A stretch of DNA of 64,000 nucleotides from Manihot esculenta. Taxonomy: Eukaryota; Streptophyta; Magnoliopsida; Malpighiales; Euphorbiaceae. The notes beneath the pieces were generated by a model. It was not told where the DNA came from. It saw only the letters and a list, made by a program, of their open reading frames with translations, and searched no databases. Location of the stretch: positions 42,489,956 through 42,553,955 of the forward strand of contig NC_035161.2 in assembly GCF_001659605.2 (NCBI RefSeq), given 5' to 3'. Made by a program: the position numbers and the translations under genes. The first letter of the stretch is position 1; each line of letters begins with the position of its first letter. Shown here piece by piece: positions 47,126-58,893 of the stretch.

Positions 47126-49860
47126 ATGCTAATGAGTGTGCTTTCGTCCTCTCCTCCTTGTAAGCATCTTCCGCTCTCTGTTTCTCTAGCTCTCTCCATC
47201 TTAGGATTCTTTGCATTTTCTGGGCTCGCTGGTATTTGACAAAATTTTGTTCCAATTGTCAGACGACCTTATCTTTTGGTTTCTTTCATTGAATATCTTG
47301 TTAATTCGAATACTAATTCCCAAGTCGCTAATTACTTGTGTTTATTGTTTTCTGGGTGTGGGCATCACCGAATAGTTTTTGGATATTTCCCCTTCAGCAG
47401 CTATTCAAAATTTTCCCTATTCTTATATTGAGATTCTTACTTGCACTTTCCAGCAGATAGAAGCCTTGCAGCTTGTCTCACTTCAGGAAGTCCCTTTGCA
47501 TCAAAGAAGCACATAATACGTTGCTGTCACAATATCAATGATAAGAGGTGAGACACTAGAACTCTTCTCCATTTGTTCATATTCTTAATTATTGGTTGGT
47601 TTCTCAAATGAACATCATATGAAATCCCAGCTTGGAGAATGGACATGAATTAAATTTTGAAGATAAATGCAGACGTAGGATCATTCTGTTCTTTTCTGCC
47701 TCATCAGGCTTGTTTCAAACTTTGCCTTCTTTGGGAAAGACTAAGAGTAAGAACCCATATGATGAAAGACGGTTGTTAGAGCAGAACAAACGGATACAAA
47801 AAGAAAACAATGCACCTCAAGACTTTCCAAATTTTGTTAGAGAAGGTATGTTTCATGCTGTAATAGCAATCTGTTATCACAATTCTTGAATTGAGATGAT
47901 CTTCCATCTTTCTTCGAGAGCTTCTGGCATTGCTATTCACTAAATCATGTTTAAACAACATGTGGGATCGAGGTTAACATCTGGAAATATGATCTTCAGG
48001 TTTTGAGGTGAAAGTAGTGACATCAGAGAATTATATAAAGCGTGAATCAGGGCTTATTTACCGAGATTTCGAAGTTGGTAAAGGTGATTGCCCAAAGGCT
48101 GGTCAACAGGTTTTTCTTTCATTTTCTTTCAAAGTCACAGCTTCTTTCCCTATTATGTATTTGGATTTGGTTATTGAGAGCACCATTCAGAAAATGAGTG
48201 CTACAGCTAGAGTAGTTGCTATTTTTTCTGAAGCAATTTGAAAATAAGGTTAGGTATCTTTCGCAGCCATTTGACTTTTGAAAGAATGAGATGCCATTTA
48301 CTTCTTCATTGCACCCTGTGAAATTACAAGCATAATTTCACTCTATATATTAAAGTGCAGTTTAAATTGTGAACCATTCCTGGAAGAGTTCTAATAACAT
48401 GCAGCCTCTATTTGGCATGATTCATTTTGCAAGAAAATAATTTAAATGAATTATTGTAAAATCATTCAAGATTTCTACTTTTTTAAAGTGAAAATTTTTT
48501 AAGTTAAAAAGAATTGAATTGTTTTATGCTAAATAAGAGAATTGTTAAAAAAGAAATCAATTCAATTGAATTTCTGCGAAATTCTTGATTCCAAACGGAG
48601 GATTAAAATTTATTGTTTCAAATGATAGCAACACTAGAATCTTTGGATGTGCATTCTTTCTATTTGGTGAGGAAGAATGTGCTTTGGTTAGGCTTATAGT
48701 CATGTGAATGCATCAAATATCTATTATAGAAATTTGTTGTTGAGACGCTCATAATATCTGATTTATACCTTATCTGCAATCCACACTATCCTTCCCAAAC
48801 CAGGAGTACATTTTTCAAGTGAGTCTGTAAAATTTCTGTGTTTTATTCTTGAGCTGCAGTTGACTTAATCACCTTTGCAGGTGACTTTCCACTATGTTGG
48901 ATATAATGAGTCAGGCCGTCGCATTGACAGCACCTACTTACAAGGCTCTCCTGCCAAAATCCGCATGGGAACTAATGCATTAGTTCCAGGTGAAAAGAAA
49001 AATTTCTAGAAATTGTTGTGGTCTTGCCATCTTGTCTACTTTCTTTCTTGACTGCTTGATAAGGAGTTTCATTACACTCCTCCTCTAAATCTGTTTTTCT
49101 TTTTGCGTATCAAAGAAATGTGTACAATAAAAGCAGTAGATGAAAGGAAAATTTTATGCAGGATTTGAAGAAGGAATTCGAGAAATGAGACCTGGGGGGA
49201 AGAGGAGGATAATAATTCCTCCAGAACTTGGACCGCCGGTCAGTTTATCTTCAATATGCCCCCCCTTTATTCTCGTCTCTTTTTTCACTTTTATATATTT
49301 ATGTTTTCGTGAAAATATTGCTTGCATTGACTGCACAAATTACTTGAGGAACTTTTTAGAATCCATACACAAAACAAAGCAATACTTGGGTCCTTCTGTT
49401 GTCATCCCTGCCCAGCAAAGGGCGACTTTCCCATAAGAAAGGCCATAACTCTATTTGCTTCTCCTGGCTGCTTCACTTTAGTAGTCAATGCAGTATGAAT
49501 AGCAGTGTAGTCAATGCAGTATGAATAGCAGTTGTTTCGACAATTCTGTAACTTGATGTTTTCCCTTTTTCCTGATCTAAAAGTGACAAAGTCATAATAC
49601 TTGTTTCGATAATGATACCGCCACTAGGCCACCTTTAAATTTTCACAATAACCAATTATAAGTTGTTTAAACTTGCAGATCTTATCAGATGTTGAAGAAA
49701 CATAGATTTGGCGTTAAGGGATTGTTTTATTTTTCTGCAGGTAGGACCTTCCACATTTTTCAGTTCAAAGCAATTCGAAGTGTTTGATGTGGAACTTCTC
49801 AGCGTCCAGGATTGCCAAAGGAGGACTATAGCATTTTATTCCGATGTTGTATGCAATTGA
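47126..49860 (+). CDS. FKBP20-2: FKBP20-2, chloroplast-lumen FKBP-type peptidyl-prolyl isomerase
   Basis: Seven exons (47126-47231, 47457-47547, 47631-47845, 48000-48109, 48881-48989, 49162-49238, 49741-49860) give 275 residues. The N-terminus is Ser-rich and plastid-transit-like. A twin-arginine hydrophobic segment (CRRRIILFFSASSGLF) follows, consistent with thylakoid-lumen import. Then come SKNPYDERRLLEQNKRIQKE and FPNFVREGFEVKV, unique to FKBP20-2. The FKBP core follows (GQQVTFHYVGYNESGRRIDSTY, RMGTNALVPGFEEGIREM, RRIIIPPELGPP, VGPSTFFSSKQFEVFDVELL). Two C-terminal cysteines (DCQRRT...DVVCN) correspond to the redox-active pair described for Arabidopsis FKBP20-2, which is involved in photosystem II supercomplex assembly. 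The first two exons are less certain than the rest because they are poorly conserved. A second in-frame ATG lies at 47132. Confidence 0.9.
48404..48604. mobile_element. MITE-like element in a FKBP20-2 intron
   Basis: Terminal segments are imperfectly inverted. The left end is CCTCTATTTGGCATGATTC. The right end, read on the other strand, is CCTCCGTTTGGAATCAAGAA. The interior is A/T-rich, about 200 bp long and non-coding. It sits wholly within the 48110-48880 intron. The family is unassigned. Confidence 0.5.
49481..49532. repeat. Perfect tandem duplication of a 26-bp unit
   Basis: Copies at 49481-49506 and 49507-49532 are identical. Each starts GTAGTCAATGC and ends AATAGCAGT. They lie in the last intron of FKBP20-2. 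Confidence 0.92.
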
Positions 49861-51310
49861 CAGGCTTTCCTTTTATTTTCTCCGTTAAATTTTTTATTTA
49901 TTTTTTATTTTTTTATTTTTATATCTTGAGCTAACTGTTGTCTCACAGAGATTTTGCTTGGAAATTTGAATCTCGAGTATATTTATTGAACGCAAATTAT
50001 TTCATCTTCGGGATGCTTTCCTCTTGCTTCCCGTTGTTATCTGATAATCTGATGGCCGAAATGTTATAAGGAATGGCACAAGTAATGCGAGAAGAGCTGG
50101 CTGTAATTAGAGGCAAAATGATCAAACCTTAATATCATTTTAATCATCATCATAATTATCATTATTCAACAATTGAGTTGGACCTCCATTAATTTAATAA
50201 ATAATATAATCTTTCACTAAAATAAATTATTCTTTTTACTCAAGGGGGCAAAATAAAAATAAAAATAAAATTATAAAGAGATAAGTAACAGTAAATGATA
50301 AGATATTGTTATTAATATATAATATTATATTTAAAAATAGAATAAATCGGCTTAAATAACTAGCATGTGCAAGTCACGTGCTCTCACTACTAAAGAATAT
50401 ACTGATACTTTTGATTATTGCAAACGATCACATGCTATAGCTAATTAGCTATACATATACACAGGGTTGGAAAAACATAATAAACAAGATCCAATTTTTT
50501 CATGGAAGAAGAAAAAATTAATTAGAAGACTTGCGTTAAGCAATGGAGGTGATTGCCATTTGAGACACTGCCTTATGAGCTGGTAGTTTAGTTTCACACC
50601 ATTTCCTACACAACCTCAATGCAGTAATTTAATCTTTTTATTTATTTATTGGTCTTTTTTTCCCATCTCACCAGAGACAGACTCTCCTCTCTTTCTTTTA
50701 CATTTGCTGCCCAACAGGAAAAAATGAGGAGAGAGTAAAAGCATGTATGTTTTTAAGGGTTTCTTCCTTTCTTCTCCTCTTCTTTGCCCACCTGAATTCT
50801 TCTAATATCATTCCTTGTGGTTCTGTTGTTGTATACTTTCGTTGGGTTTTCTCTTCATAATCTATTGAAGCTCCATTGACGCTTCTTCTGTGCAGTTCCT
50901 TAGAAGCAACTAATTTAATTCACAAGCTTCAAGATTTAAGGGTTAACACGCAAGCTCATAAAAGCTCCAGCTTCCAGGTTTGAGAAAGCCGTGATTGCTT
51001 TCTCTGCAATGTATTTTTACTCAAAGGACTTTATTGGGTTATATCTATATCGGTGGCCTTTCAGGGTGACTTGTGTATTACAAATCTTTATTGCGTGTGA
51101 TTTATATAGGCAATTCTATTACTTTGTCCAAAACATTAGGGTTTTGGAGTTGAAAGAGCATTTTTTTCCTGTTTTCTTTTTGCTTTCTGGGTTTTAAAGT
51201 TTAAAGGGTGTGTTCTAATGGGTCCTTGTTTGTTTCTTAACTGGTTATAGGATTTAGGTGTCTGGGGTCCAAAGGTATTAGTACCTGGTACTTTTTTATT
51301 TGATCGAGAT
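49861..51310. other. Spacer and 5' leader of the ARABIDILLO gene
   Basis: AT-rich DNA to about 50620, then a less biased region that probably contains the promoter and leader of the ARABIDILLO gene. A 5' untranslated intron is possible (CAG|GTTTGAG near 50978, TATAG near 51250), but this is uncertain. The frame at 50991-51197 matches nothing known. Confidence 0.4.
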
Positions 51311-54300
51311 ATGAGTCGTAGGGTGCGGCGCAAAGTGGCAAAGAAAGGAAACGAGAAGGTGGTTTTGCCTAGTTTTCCTGAAATTGAAGATGAGGTTTCA
51401 TGTTCTAATAGCAATGAGGCTGTTGATTGGACTAGCTTGCCTGATGACTCAGTTATCCAACTATTTTCCTATCTGAATTATCGAGACCGGGCAAGCTTGT
51501 CATCAACATGTAGCACATGGAGGGCGCTAGGCAGTTCTTCATGCTTGTGGACTTCTTTAGATCTCCATGCTCACAAATGTGATGCTGCCATGGCGACGTC
51601 ACTTGCTTCTAGATGTGTAAATCTTCAGAAGCTTAGGTTTCGTGGAGCAGAGTCAGCTGATGCAATAATACATCTCCAGGCTAGGAATTTGCGTGAAATA
51701 AGTGGTGATTACTGTAGGAAAATAACAGATGCAACTCTTTCTGTGATTGTGGCTCGGCATGAATTGCTTGAAAGCCTCCAACTTGGGCCTGACTTCTGTG
51801 AGAGGATCAGCAGTGATGCTATAAGAGCAATTGCTTTTTGCTGTCCTAAACTGAGGAAACTTCGGCTGTCTGGAATTAGGGATGTTTCTGCTGATGCCAT
51901 CAATGCCTTGGCCAAGCACTGTCCAAATTTGATTGATATTGGGTTCTTAGACTGTCTTAATGTTGATGAGGTTGCATTGGGAAACATAGTATCTGTTTGT
52001 TACCTCTCAGTTGCTGGGACATCAAATATGAAATGGGGTGTGATCTCAACTCTTTCGCATAAGCTGCCTAAACTGATTGGATTAGATGTTTCAAGAACTA
52101 ATATTGAACCAACAGCTGTTTCTAGTTTGTTATCATCATCTCATAGCTTGAAGGTTTTGTGTGCATTAAATTGTTCAGCTCTCGAAGCAGACGCCACCTT
52201 CAGACCAAACAAGTACAAAGGCAAATTATTAATTGCCCTGTTCACTGACCTTTTTAAAGGACTAGCTTCTTTATTTGCCGATACTACAAATTCAAAGAAA
52301 GGGGAAAATGTGTTTTTGGATTGGAGGAATTCAAAGACCAAGGACAAAAACTTTGATGATATTATGACTTGGCTAGAATGGATCCTATCTCATACCCTTC
52401 TGCGAACTGCTGAGAGCAACCCTCAAGGTCTGGATGATTTCTGGCTAAAGCAAGGTGCAGCGATATTGCTCAGTTTAATGCAGAGCTCACAGGAAGATGT
52501 ACAAGAAAGGGCAGCCACAGGACTTGCAACTTTTGTTGTCATTGATGATGAAAATGCTAGCATAGACTGTGGAAGGGCTGAAGCAGTTATGCGAGATGGT
52601 GGTATACGCCTCCTTCTAGACCTTGCCAAATCCTGGAGGGAAGGTCTTCAGTCAGAGGCTGCTAAGGTGATTTCATTTCTGAATACATAGTGGCTATAAT
52701 CATATGCAATTATTCTGTGGTCCAGTCATTTTAAATGATTTTTTTTTTCTAATTTTCAATATATTAAGCAGCTTAATCAGATTTTAGATTATTATTTTGT
52801 ATAAGATCCACCGGATTATCCGTCTGAATCACCTAATCCTGAGTTTGATTTGCAGAGAAAAAAGATGGAATTCATTTGAATACATTAATTTGTTAAATTG
52901 TGTAGGCTATCGCAAACTTGTCTGTGAATGCAAATGTTGCAAAAGCGGTTGCAGAAGAAGGAGGAATCAACATTCTTACTGGGTTGGCAAGGTCCATGAA
53001 CAGGCTGGTGGCTGAAGAGGCTGCCGGAGGACTTTGGAATCTCTCAGTTGGAGAAGAGCACAAGGTTGAATACTTGTGTTTTATCATGTCTATCATCACA
53101 TGGCGAATGTTCTATGCTTCTAACTGTGTGTTTGTTTGAACAATTATTATCAGGGTGTCATTGCTGACGCTGGTGGTGTAAAAGCTTTAGTTGATCTTAT
53201 ATTCAAATGGTCCTCTGGTGGTGATGGAGTTCTGGTCCAGTCTTTAATAACCTGTGCAACAATTTAGTCATATGAAATATTTTGTCCATTCCCCCCCCCC
53301 CCCCTTTCTGCATGCAATTCATGTAGCTATTGCATGAGGGCTAATTCTTGTGCTGATTTTTTTTGTATGTTTTTCAGGAACGTGCAGCTGGTGCTTTGGC
53401 TAATTTAGCAGCTGATGACAAGTGTAGCATGGAGGTTGCGCTGGCAGGTGGTGTACATGCCTTAGTGATGCTTGCTTGTAACTGCAAGTTTGAGGGAGTG
53501 CAAGAGCAGGTGCGTCATTTCCACTTTTTAGTTGCAGGTGAAGAAGAAAAGTACATAATGAGAAATGTCACAATAAAACAGTTTGGCTTGTCTATTTGTA
53601 TTAGCTGTGGTCACACTTAATAAAACAGTAGCCCAAAATGCGATAATGGAAAAGCCTAATTTGAGAGTAAATCAGAATCAAATTGTTTGTGATAACAGAG
53701 ATTGTCCAAAACTTTGGAAAACAGATGTTGGAAAGTGGTCAAGGTTTTGTATGTGGTAATACCTTCCATAAGGTTCAGGTTGTGGGTTCTGATAAGAACC
53801 GTTTCAGATATAAAAGTCGCATGTAATTCCAGTTCAAGTAACTTTACTTTTCAGTGACATCTGATAAATGATAGGGCTTAGTTGACTTTAATAAGGGGAT
53901 CCCAAAATTCTAAATTTTAAATTTCAGAGCTTCTACACCTTTCTTGGAATTCTCCCTTTGTTATGGTATGTCTTACAATGTTTAATGTGTTATCTTTTGT
54001 ACCTCTGTCCCTGCCACTTTATATTACATTACATGATCTAAAATAACTGTTCTGTAATCATGCTTTAAATTCTATCTGCCTGCCATCATGCTTCATGCTT
54101 AAACAATTCTTTGTTGATTTGTGATGATTTTGTGCTCTGTATTTGTGTGTGTTTGAGGTTTTATTTATTTATTTTTCTTTTTTTAGTGTGGGATCTGGGA
54201 GATGGGATTGATGTGGGGTTGATTTGTTGCATTTTAATTGGTAACTTGGGTTGCCAGGCTGCTCGTGCATTAGCTAACTTAGCTGCTCATGGAGATAGCA

Positions 54301-56541
54301 ATACTAACAATGCTGCTGTTGGACAAGAGGCTGGTGCTCTTGAAGCACTTGTTCAACTTACGCGTTCACCACATGAAGGTGTCAGGTAATTTATTTATTC
54401 AGTCTTGACATATATTGCTTACATTTTTATTCATGGTCCTAGCTTATATCACTTACTTGAGCAGCCTTAAGAGTTCCAGTACTCACCAGTAAAAAAGTTA
54501 TATGTTGTAGGAAAATTATAGTTTAAAGATATATGGACCAAAATTTGTAATGCATGAAAGCAAGATTTTATTATTTATTAGCATGTTTATCTGATATCTG
54601 ATATTTGAACTGATCATTGAACAGGCAGGAAGCTGCTGGTGCTTTATGGAACTTATCATTTGATGACAGGAATCGAGAAGCAATTGCAGCAGCTGGTGGT
54701 GTTGAGGCTTTGGTATGATATTTTGACTTTGCTTGATCTTGAATCTTTTTACCCTTTGCAATAAGCCTTAGCATGATTTCATGCAATACAAGTGCTTTAT
54801 GGGAAGTGCCTTGTGGGATGTACTTCTAGAAGACAACAAAGTGCTGTTCAGTTGACTTACATGGCTAGAAGAAGGTTTATTGAAGCTGTTAATATCAAAA
54901 GATTTCTTAATGACTAACTAAATTTGTTCCTTATCAAATAAAAATACCAAATTTGTGTGAGTACAACACTAATGATTAAACACTTGCAAGACCTTTGGAA
55001 CTTTTTTTTTTCTAAGTTGATGTGTTATAATATGAACTTGCTGGTTATTGATTCATCAAGGATAAAGGTCTTTTTTTGGAATGAATACATTGTTTTCCCT
55101 TGTATAGGTAAAGAATAGTGAAGCTGAAGATGATAATTCATGTTCGGAACGGAATGAATTTGAATTCCATGTTTTGTATTTGGAACTATAGAAATCAGTT
55201 TCTATAAATTCAATTTGCAGAATTTAACATAATCAAACAACTTCTATCCAAATAAAGGGAGTTTCCCAATGAAGTCCATAAAACTCAACTAACAATTTTT
55301 TTGGATAAAAAAATGCCCACATCTCTTCCCTCTTTCTTTCCATATATCTCCTCTGCATTAGCTTCCCCTCTCTTTCATTTGTCTCTCTCCTCTTCATCTG
55401 CATATATCTTATCTCTCTTCCATGCCTTTCTCATCCTTCCTCTCTCTATCTCATGTTCTCTCCTCATTGTACTTCTGTCCTTTTGCTTTTTTCCCCCTTT
55501 TTTCTTTTTTAAAATACTTATTTCTTTCTATATATTATTCTCTTCTCCATTTTCTTTCTTTTTTTGAGAAATAATTTGCATTTTGAATGTTCTTCTTTCT
55601 GTTCTTTTTTTTGCTTTATTAATATTTCTTTCCTCTAATTTTTCTCTTTCATTTTATAAATACCTTTTTCATCTCATTTTTTCCTTCTTTAAGGAATATG
55701 TTTGTTTCTAAATAAACCAGTTTTATGAAGGATATTTTAGGAAATAATTGCGGTTGAATCCAATTTTAGAATTTTTACAAACATATATTATGTGGACTTG
55801 AATTGAATTCTAAGTTGTGCCATTCAAGAAAAGGGAATATAAATGCATTGATCTTGGGAGATAGTCACATATTGGTTGAGAATGGGGTAATCAATATTAT
55901 CTTTAGTTCTTACTATTCAACATCTTATATTTAGTTCTTTCTCCAAGACTCCATAGGAATAATTCTCTTTTTACCTTTTTCCATGGGTAGGAAAATCACC
56001 TTGGGACTTCACTTGTCTTGAATAGGCCATTCTTCTAGCTATCCTTAGCTGATATGCTTCCTGAGGATTGGTAAATGTGAATGGTATTTCTTCAGCTTAT
56101 TTAATTGGAGTTGTCATGTTTAAGTCTTTGATAATTATTGAGTGACATGTTTAAATCTTGTTAAGTTCACGGCATCATATATGTTAAACCTTGCTTAACC
56201 CAAGTCTTTGAGAAATGTTTATTTTGTGTCCCTTTTTTTTGTGATTATTGCTGAAACTATTTGAGATATTTCTATGGGCGTGCAAAACTGCCAATGTATA
56301 AGTTCCAAGATTTATGCTATGGTTTCTTGGATCTACAATTTTTCTTGTCGAATTTATATGATTGCAGTTGCCAAATTGTAGCATGTTCAATGTAGTTGAA
56401 AATACCACTGCATGTTGAAGGTTTTTGATCTTACGTGGCTATTCAGGTTGCTCTTGCTCAATCCTGTTCAAATGCCTCCCCTGGTCTACAAGAGAGGGCT
56501 GCTGGAGCTCTCTGGGGATTGTCGGTGTCAGAAGCCAATAG
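51311..56541 (+). CDS. ARABIDILLO: ARABIDILLO F-box/LRR/armadillo-repeat protein, 3' end missing
   Basis: Seven exons are recognisable: 51311-52666, 52906-53064, 53154-53234, 53378-53509, 54258-54385, 54625-54712, 56447-56541, together 679 codons plus two bases. An F-box is at about residues 35-80 (WTSLPDDSVIQLFSYLNYRDRA). Leucine-rich repeats follow to about 290. Armadillo repeats run from about 360 (QERAATGLATF, AIANLSVNANVAKAV, RAAGALANLAADDKCSMEVA, AARALANLAAHGDSNTNN, EAAGALWNLSFDDRNREAI). It ends at AAGALWGLSVSEAN plus a split codon before a good donor (AG|GTATGT). Arabidopsis ARABIDILLO-1/2 promote lateral-root branching and resemble beta-catenin; they are about 930 residues long. The final roughly 240 residues are absent from the remaining 7.4 kb. 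The exon-3 donor (CTG|GTCCAG) is weak. The window either ends within a long element-filled intron or the gene is truncated. Confidence 0.88.
55316..55700. repeat. Pyrimidine-rich tract in an ARABIDILLO intron
   Basis: About 385 bp of the plus strand are strongly C/T-biased (CTCTTCCCTC-like repeats), unlike the AT-rich DNA around them. The tract is non-coding; the frame 55301-55567 is a low-complexity Ser/Leu/Phe translation of it. Confidence 0.7.
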
Positions 56542-57569
56542 GTATGTGCATTAGGGTTTTGCCCTCCTTCATTAGAGGTGACTATAAAGCTTCTGATTGC
56601 CTAGTTAATATTCCACATAATGGCTCTGTGTATTCACTCAACCAAAAAAATTCCAGTTCCCTCCACCTCATTGTGTGTAGAATGTAGACTCTTCCTTGTG
56701 AAAGGCAGAAATAAAGATTGGCTGGGTGCCTGAGTGATATGTGCAGGACTTCAAATGATGGAATCAGGATCAGATTGAATTGTTCCATTTCATACCCAAT
56801 CGTCCGCTCTTACCATGAATTTTGGTAATAAGAAAAATGGCTAAAGTCATTGAATCAAAGATTGAACTAAGTATCACCTCGACATTGTTTATCCAACAAT
56901 TTATGATGAAAAAAGAAAAAGGTCAAATACATAATCTTTTTTTAAGAAGTTACTCAAAATAAAAAAAGTTAAACAATAAATTTTCAAACAAGCTTTATAT
57001 TTATGTATAGGGCTGAGAGTAACCATATAAAATAAATTCTAGTACGTACTAAGTTTAAAAATAAAAAATAAAACCCCAGCTATATCATATATATTAGGTC
57101 TTAAAAAGGAAACTTTAAAGGGGGGGGGGGGGGAGGCGGGGAAGCACTTTGACAACGAAAAACAGAAACTCTGGAATTCACTTCCTTCAACTGTCTGTCC
57201 AGCACTTCGATAAAAAAAAAAAAGAAAAAAACTGTCTGTCCAGCAGCCTGGGTACACCTGTTGCCCCCCAAATTCTTTCTTCCTTGCATCCTCCTTGTTC
57301 TTCTTTCTTCTTCTCTTCTTTCATCAACACACCCAAAGACTCAATTCTCTGAAAAAAAAAAAATCTTTTCTAAATGCATTAGTCTTGCCTAAAGACAAAC
57401 GACAATAAACAACAGGATAACAAGGCAAGATTTTCTGATTTTCCAACTATATTTCGCAGTCAGATCCATTATGTATTGTCCAAGTCCAATATGGCATGTA
57501 ATAGATGATAGTTAGAACCATGAGTATGATGCATAGGTTTTAGAAATGAATTTACAACTTGCATAGCAA
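56542..57569. other. DNA between the last ARABIDILLO exon and the copia element
   Basis: I searched for the expected next exon (IAIGREGGV...LIALARSEAEDVHETAAGALWN) and did not find it. The stretch includes a poly-G run (about 57121-57133) and CT-rich DNA. No gene recognised. Confidence 0.5.
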
Positions 57570-58817
57570 TGTAGGACTGATGTTTGAATTCTTCAAAAAA
57601 GCTCGGAACTTCTGGACAAAACAAAGAGAGAGATCAGACAACCTGTAGATGGTCTGACAGATGATCAAACCTGTAACGAGGTGCGATGACCTATTAACAG
57701 GGTGTTTTGCTAAAGGGCAGACCTACCTGAAGAAAGGGCTGATCTGCCTGATGAGAGCAGGGCTAAGCAAGGTAGGCTTGATGAGAGAGGGGCTGGAGTG
57801 CCGGGATCCCAGGATGCTCGTAGGGTTGGTGGTGCCCGGATGCTCATCAAGGTAGGCCAGTTGTCCAGGAGAGGTCGGATGTTCGGAAACTTGTAAGGCA
57901 AGAAGGAAAGCCTGGAGGATAACTCAGAAGACTGAAAGGCTGGAGGGCGAGAGTAGCCCGGAAGCCTGAAGACTCGCTTGGGCAAGAGTAGCCCGGATGC
58001 GGAAGTTCAGAATGCCCGGAAGCTCAGAATGCATGGATTCCTCAAAGTGCTTGTTGAATCCCACATCGGTTGTAGAAAGGGGTAATGTGCCCCTTATACG
58101 AGGCATAGGCACTCCTCCCCCTTGAGTTATCTTTTGGAGTGAGTTAAGCCTGACCCAAATTTAACATGATAGCAGAGCCACCCATCCGATGTTGGGCCTC
58201 CCATACATATGTTATGTACCAGTAAAATTCTGGGCGTGAGGGCAGTGTGTTGAATCTCACATAGATTGTGGAATGGGGTAATGTGCCCTTTATATGGGCC
58301 ATAGACACTCCTCCCATTTGAGTTAGCTTTTTGGGTGAGTTAGGCCTAGCCCAAATTTAACAGTGCTCAGAAGGTCTGACACACGGATTCTTTAAAGAAA
58401 TCGAAACGTCTGAGAGAATTAAAAGGAATGATGACGTTTTGTTTTTCCACTTTCATTTAAAAGAACTGAGGGGTTTTCAGTATTTTTCATTAGGAGGCTA
58501 AGGTCGCTGCGTCTGCTGGACGTCCCTCTATTTTGTGTGTGAGAAAGTGTGAAAGGTGCGCAAAGTGAAAAGCGCTTTGATTGTTATTTTTCTTTACTAT
58601 TGTTGATTTGGAATCGAGCTTGTGCACGTGTGTGGTTGTTCTCTCTCTGTAACTCTTCCTTTAACTCTTCGTGAATAAAGGATTCCCTCTTCCGAGACGT
58701 AGGACAATCCACAAAGATCGATCCGAACTTGTAAAACTCTTTTTTTTTTTCTTTATTTTCTTATTTTCTACTACGTCGCTCACCGAATATCGAAGTTACG
58801 GTATTAGAGTAACTACA
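57570..58817 (+). repeat. 5' LTR of copia element A (contains a nested TRIM)
   Basis: Begins TGTAGGACTGATG and ends ACTACA two bases before the primer-binding site. It is about 1.25 kb including the 311-bp TRIM, so about 0.93 kb without it. Its first 450 or so bases align with the 3' copy at 63097. Confidence 0.85.
58047..58367 (+). mobile_element. TRIM (terminal-repeat retrotransposon in miniature) nested in the LTR
   Basis: Two 115-bp direct repeats (58052-58166, 58248-58362) both start TGTTGAATC and end CCCAAATTTAACA. I count about 18 differences between them. Directly after the first is TGATAGCAGAGCC (58167-58179), a mutated initiator-Met tRNA primer-binding site. Directly before the second is a G-rich polypurine-like tract (about 58232-58247). 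The whole is flanked by the 5-bp target duplication GTGCT (58047-58051, 58363-58367). It has no coding capacity. These are the defining features of a TRIM. Confidence 0.92.
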
Positions 58818-58819
58818 AG

Positions 58820-58830
58820 TGGTATCAGAG
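58820..58830 (+). other. Primer-binding site of copia element A
   Basis: TGGTATCAGAG, complementary to the 3' end of initiator Met tRNA, lies two bases after the 5' LTR. It is the usual primer for plant copia elements. Confidence 0.9.
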
Positions 58831-58893
58831 GACGGTTTGTGAGCGGGGAGGTTCGTTGCCGATCAGTTTTCTTGAAGTCTGGTTAAGAAAGGA

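Noticed and set aside
47632..47889. Independent gene starting at MENGHELNF
   Set aside because: It is exon 3 of FKBP20-2 running on into the intron.
54111..54389. Separate 92-residue gene
   Set aside because: Only its second half is coding, as ARABIDILLO exon 5; the first half is intron.
57101..57289. Open frames around the poly-G run
   Set aside because: Poly-Pro/Phe translations of homopolymers, without domain or context.
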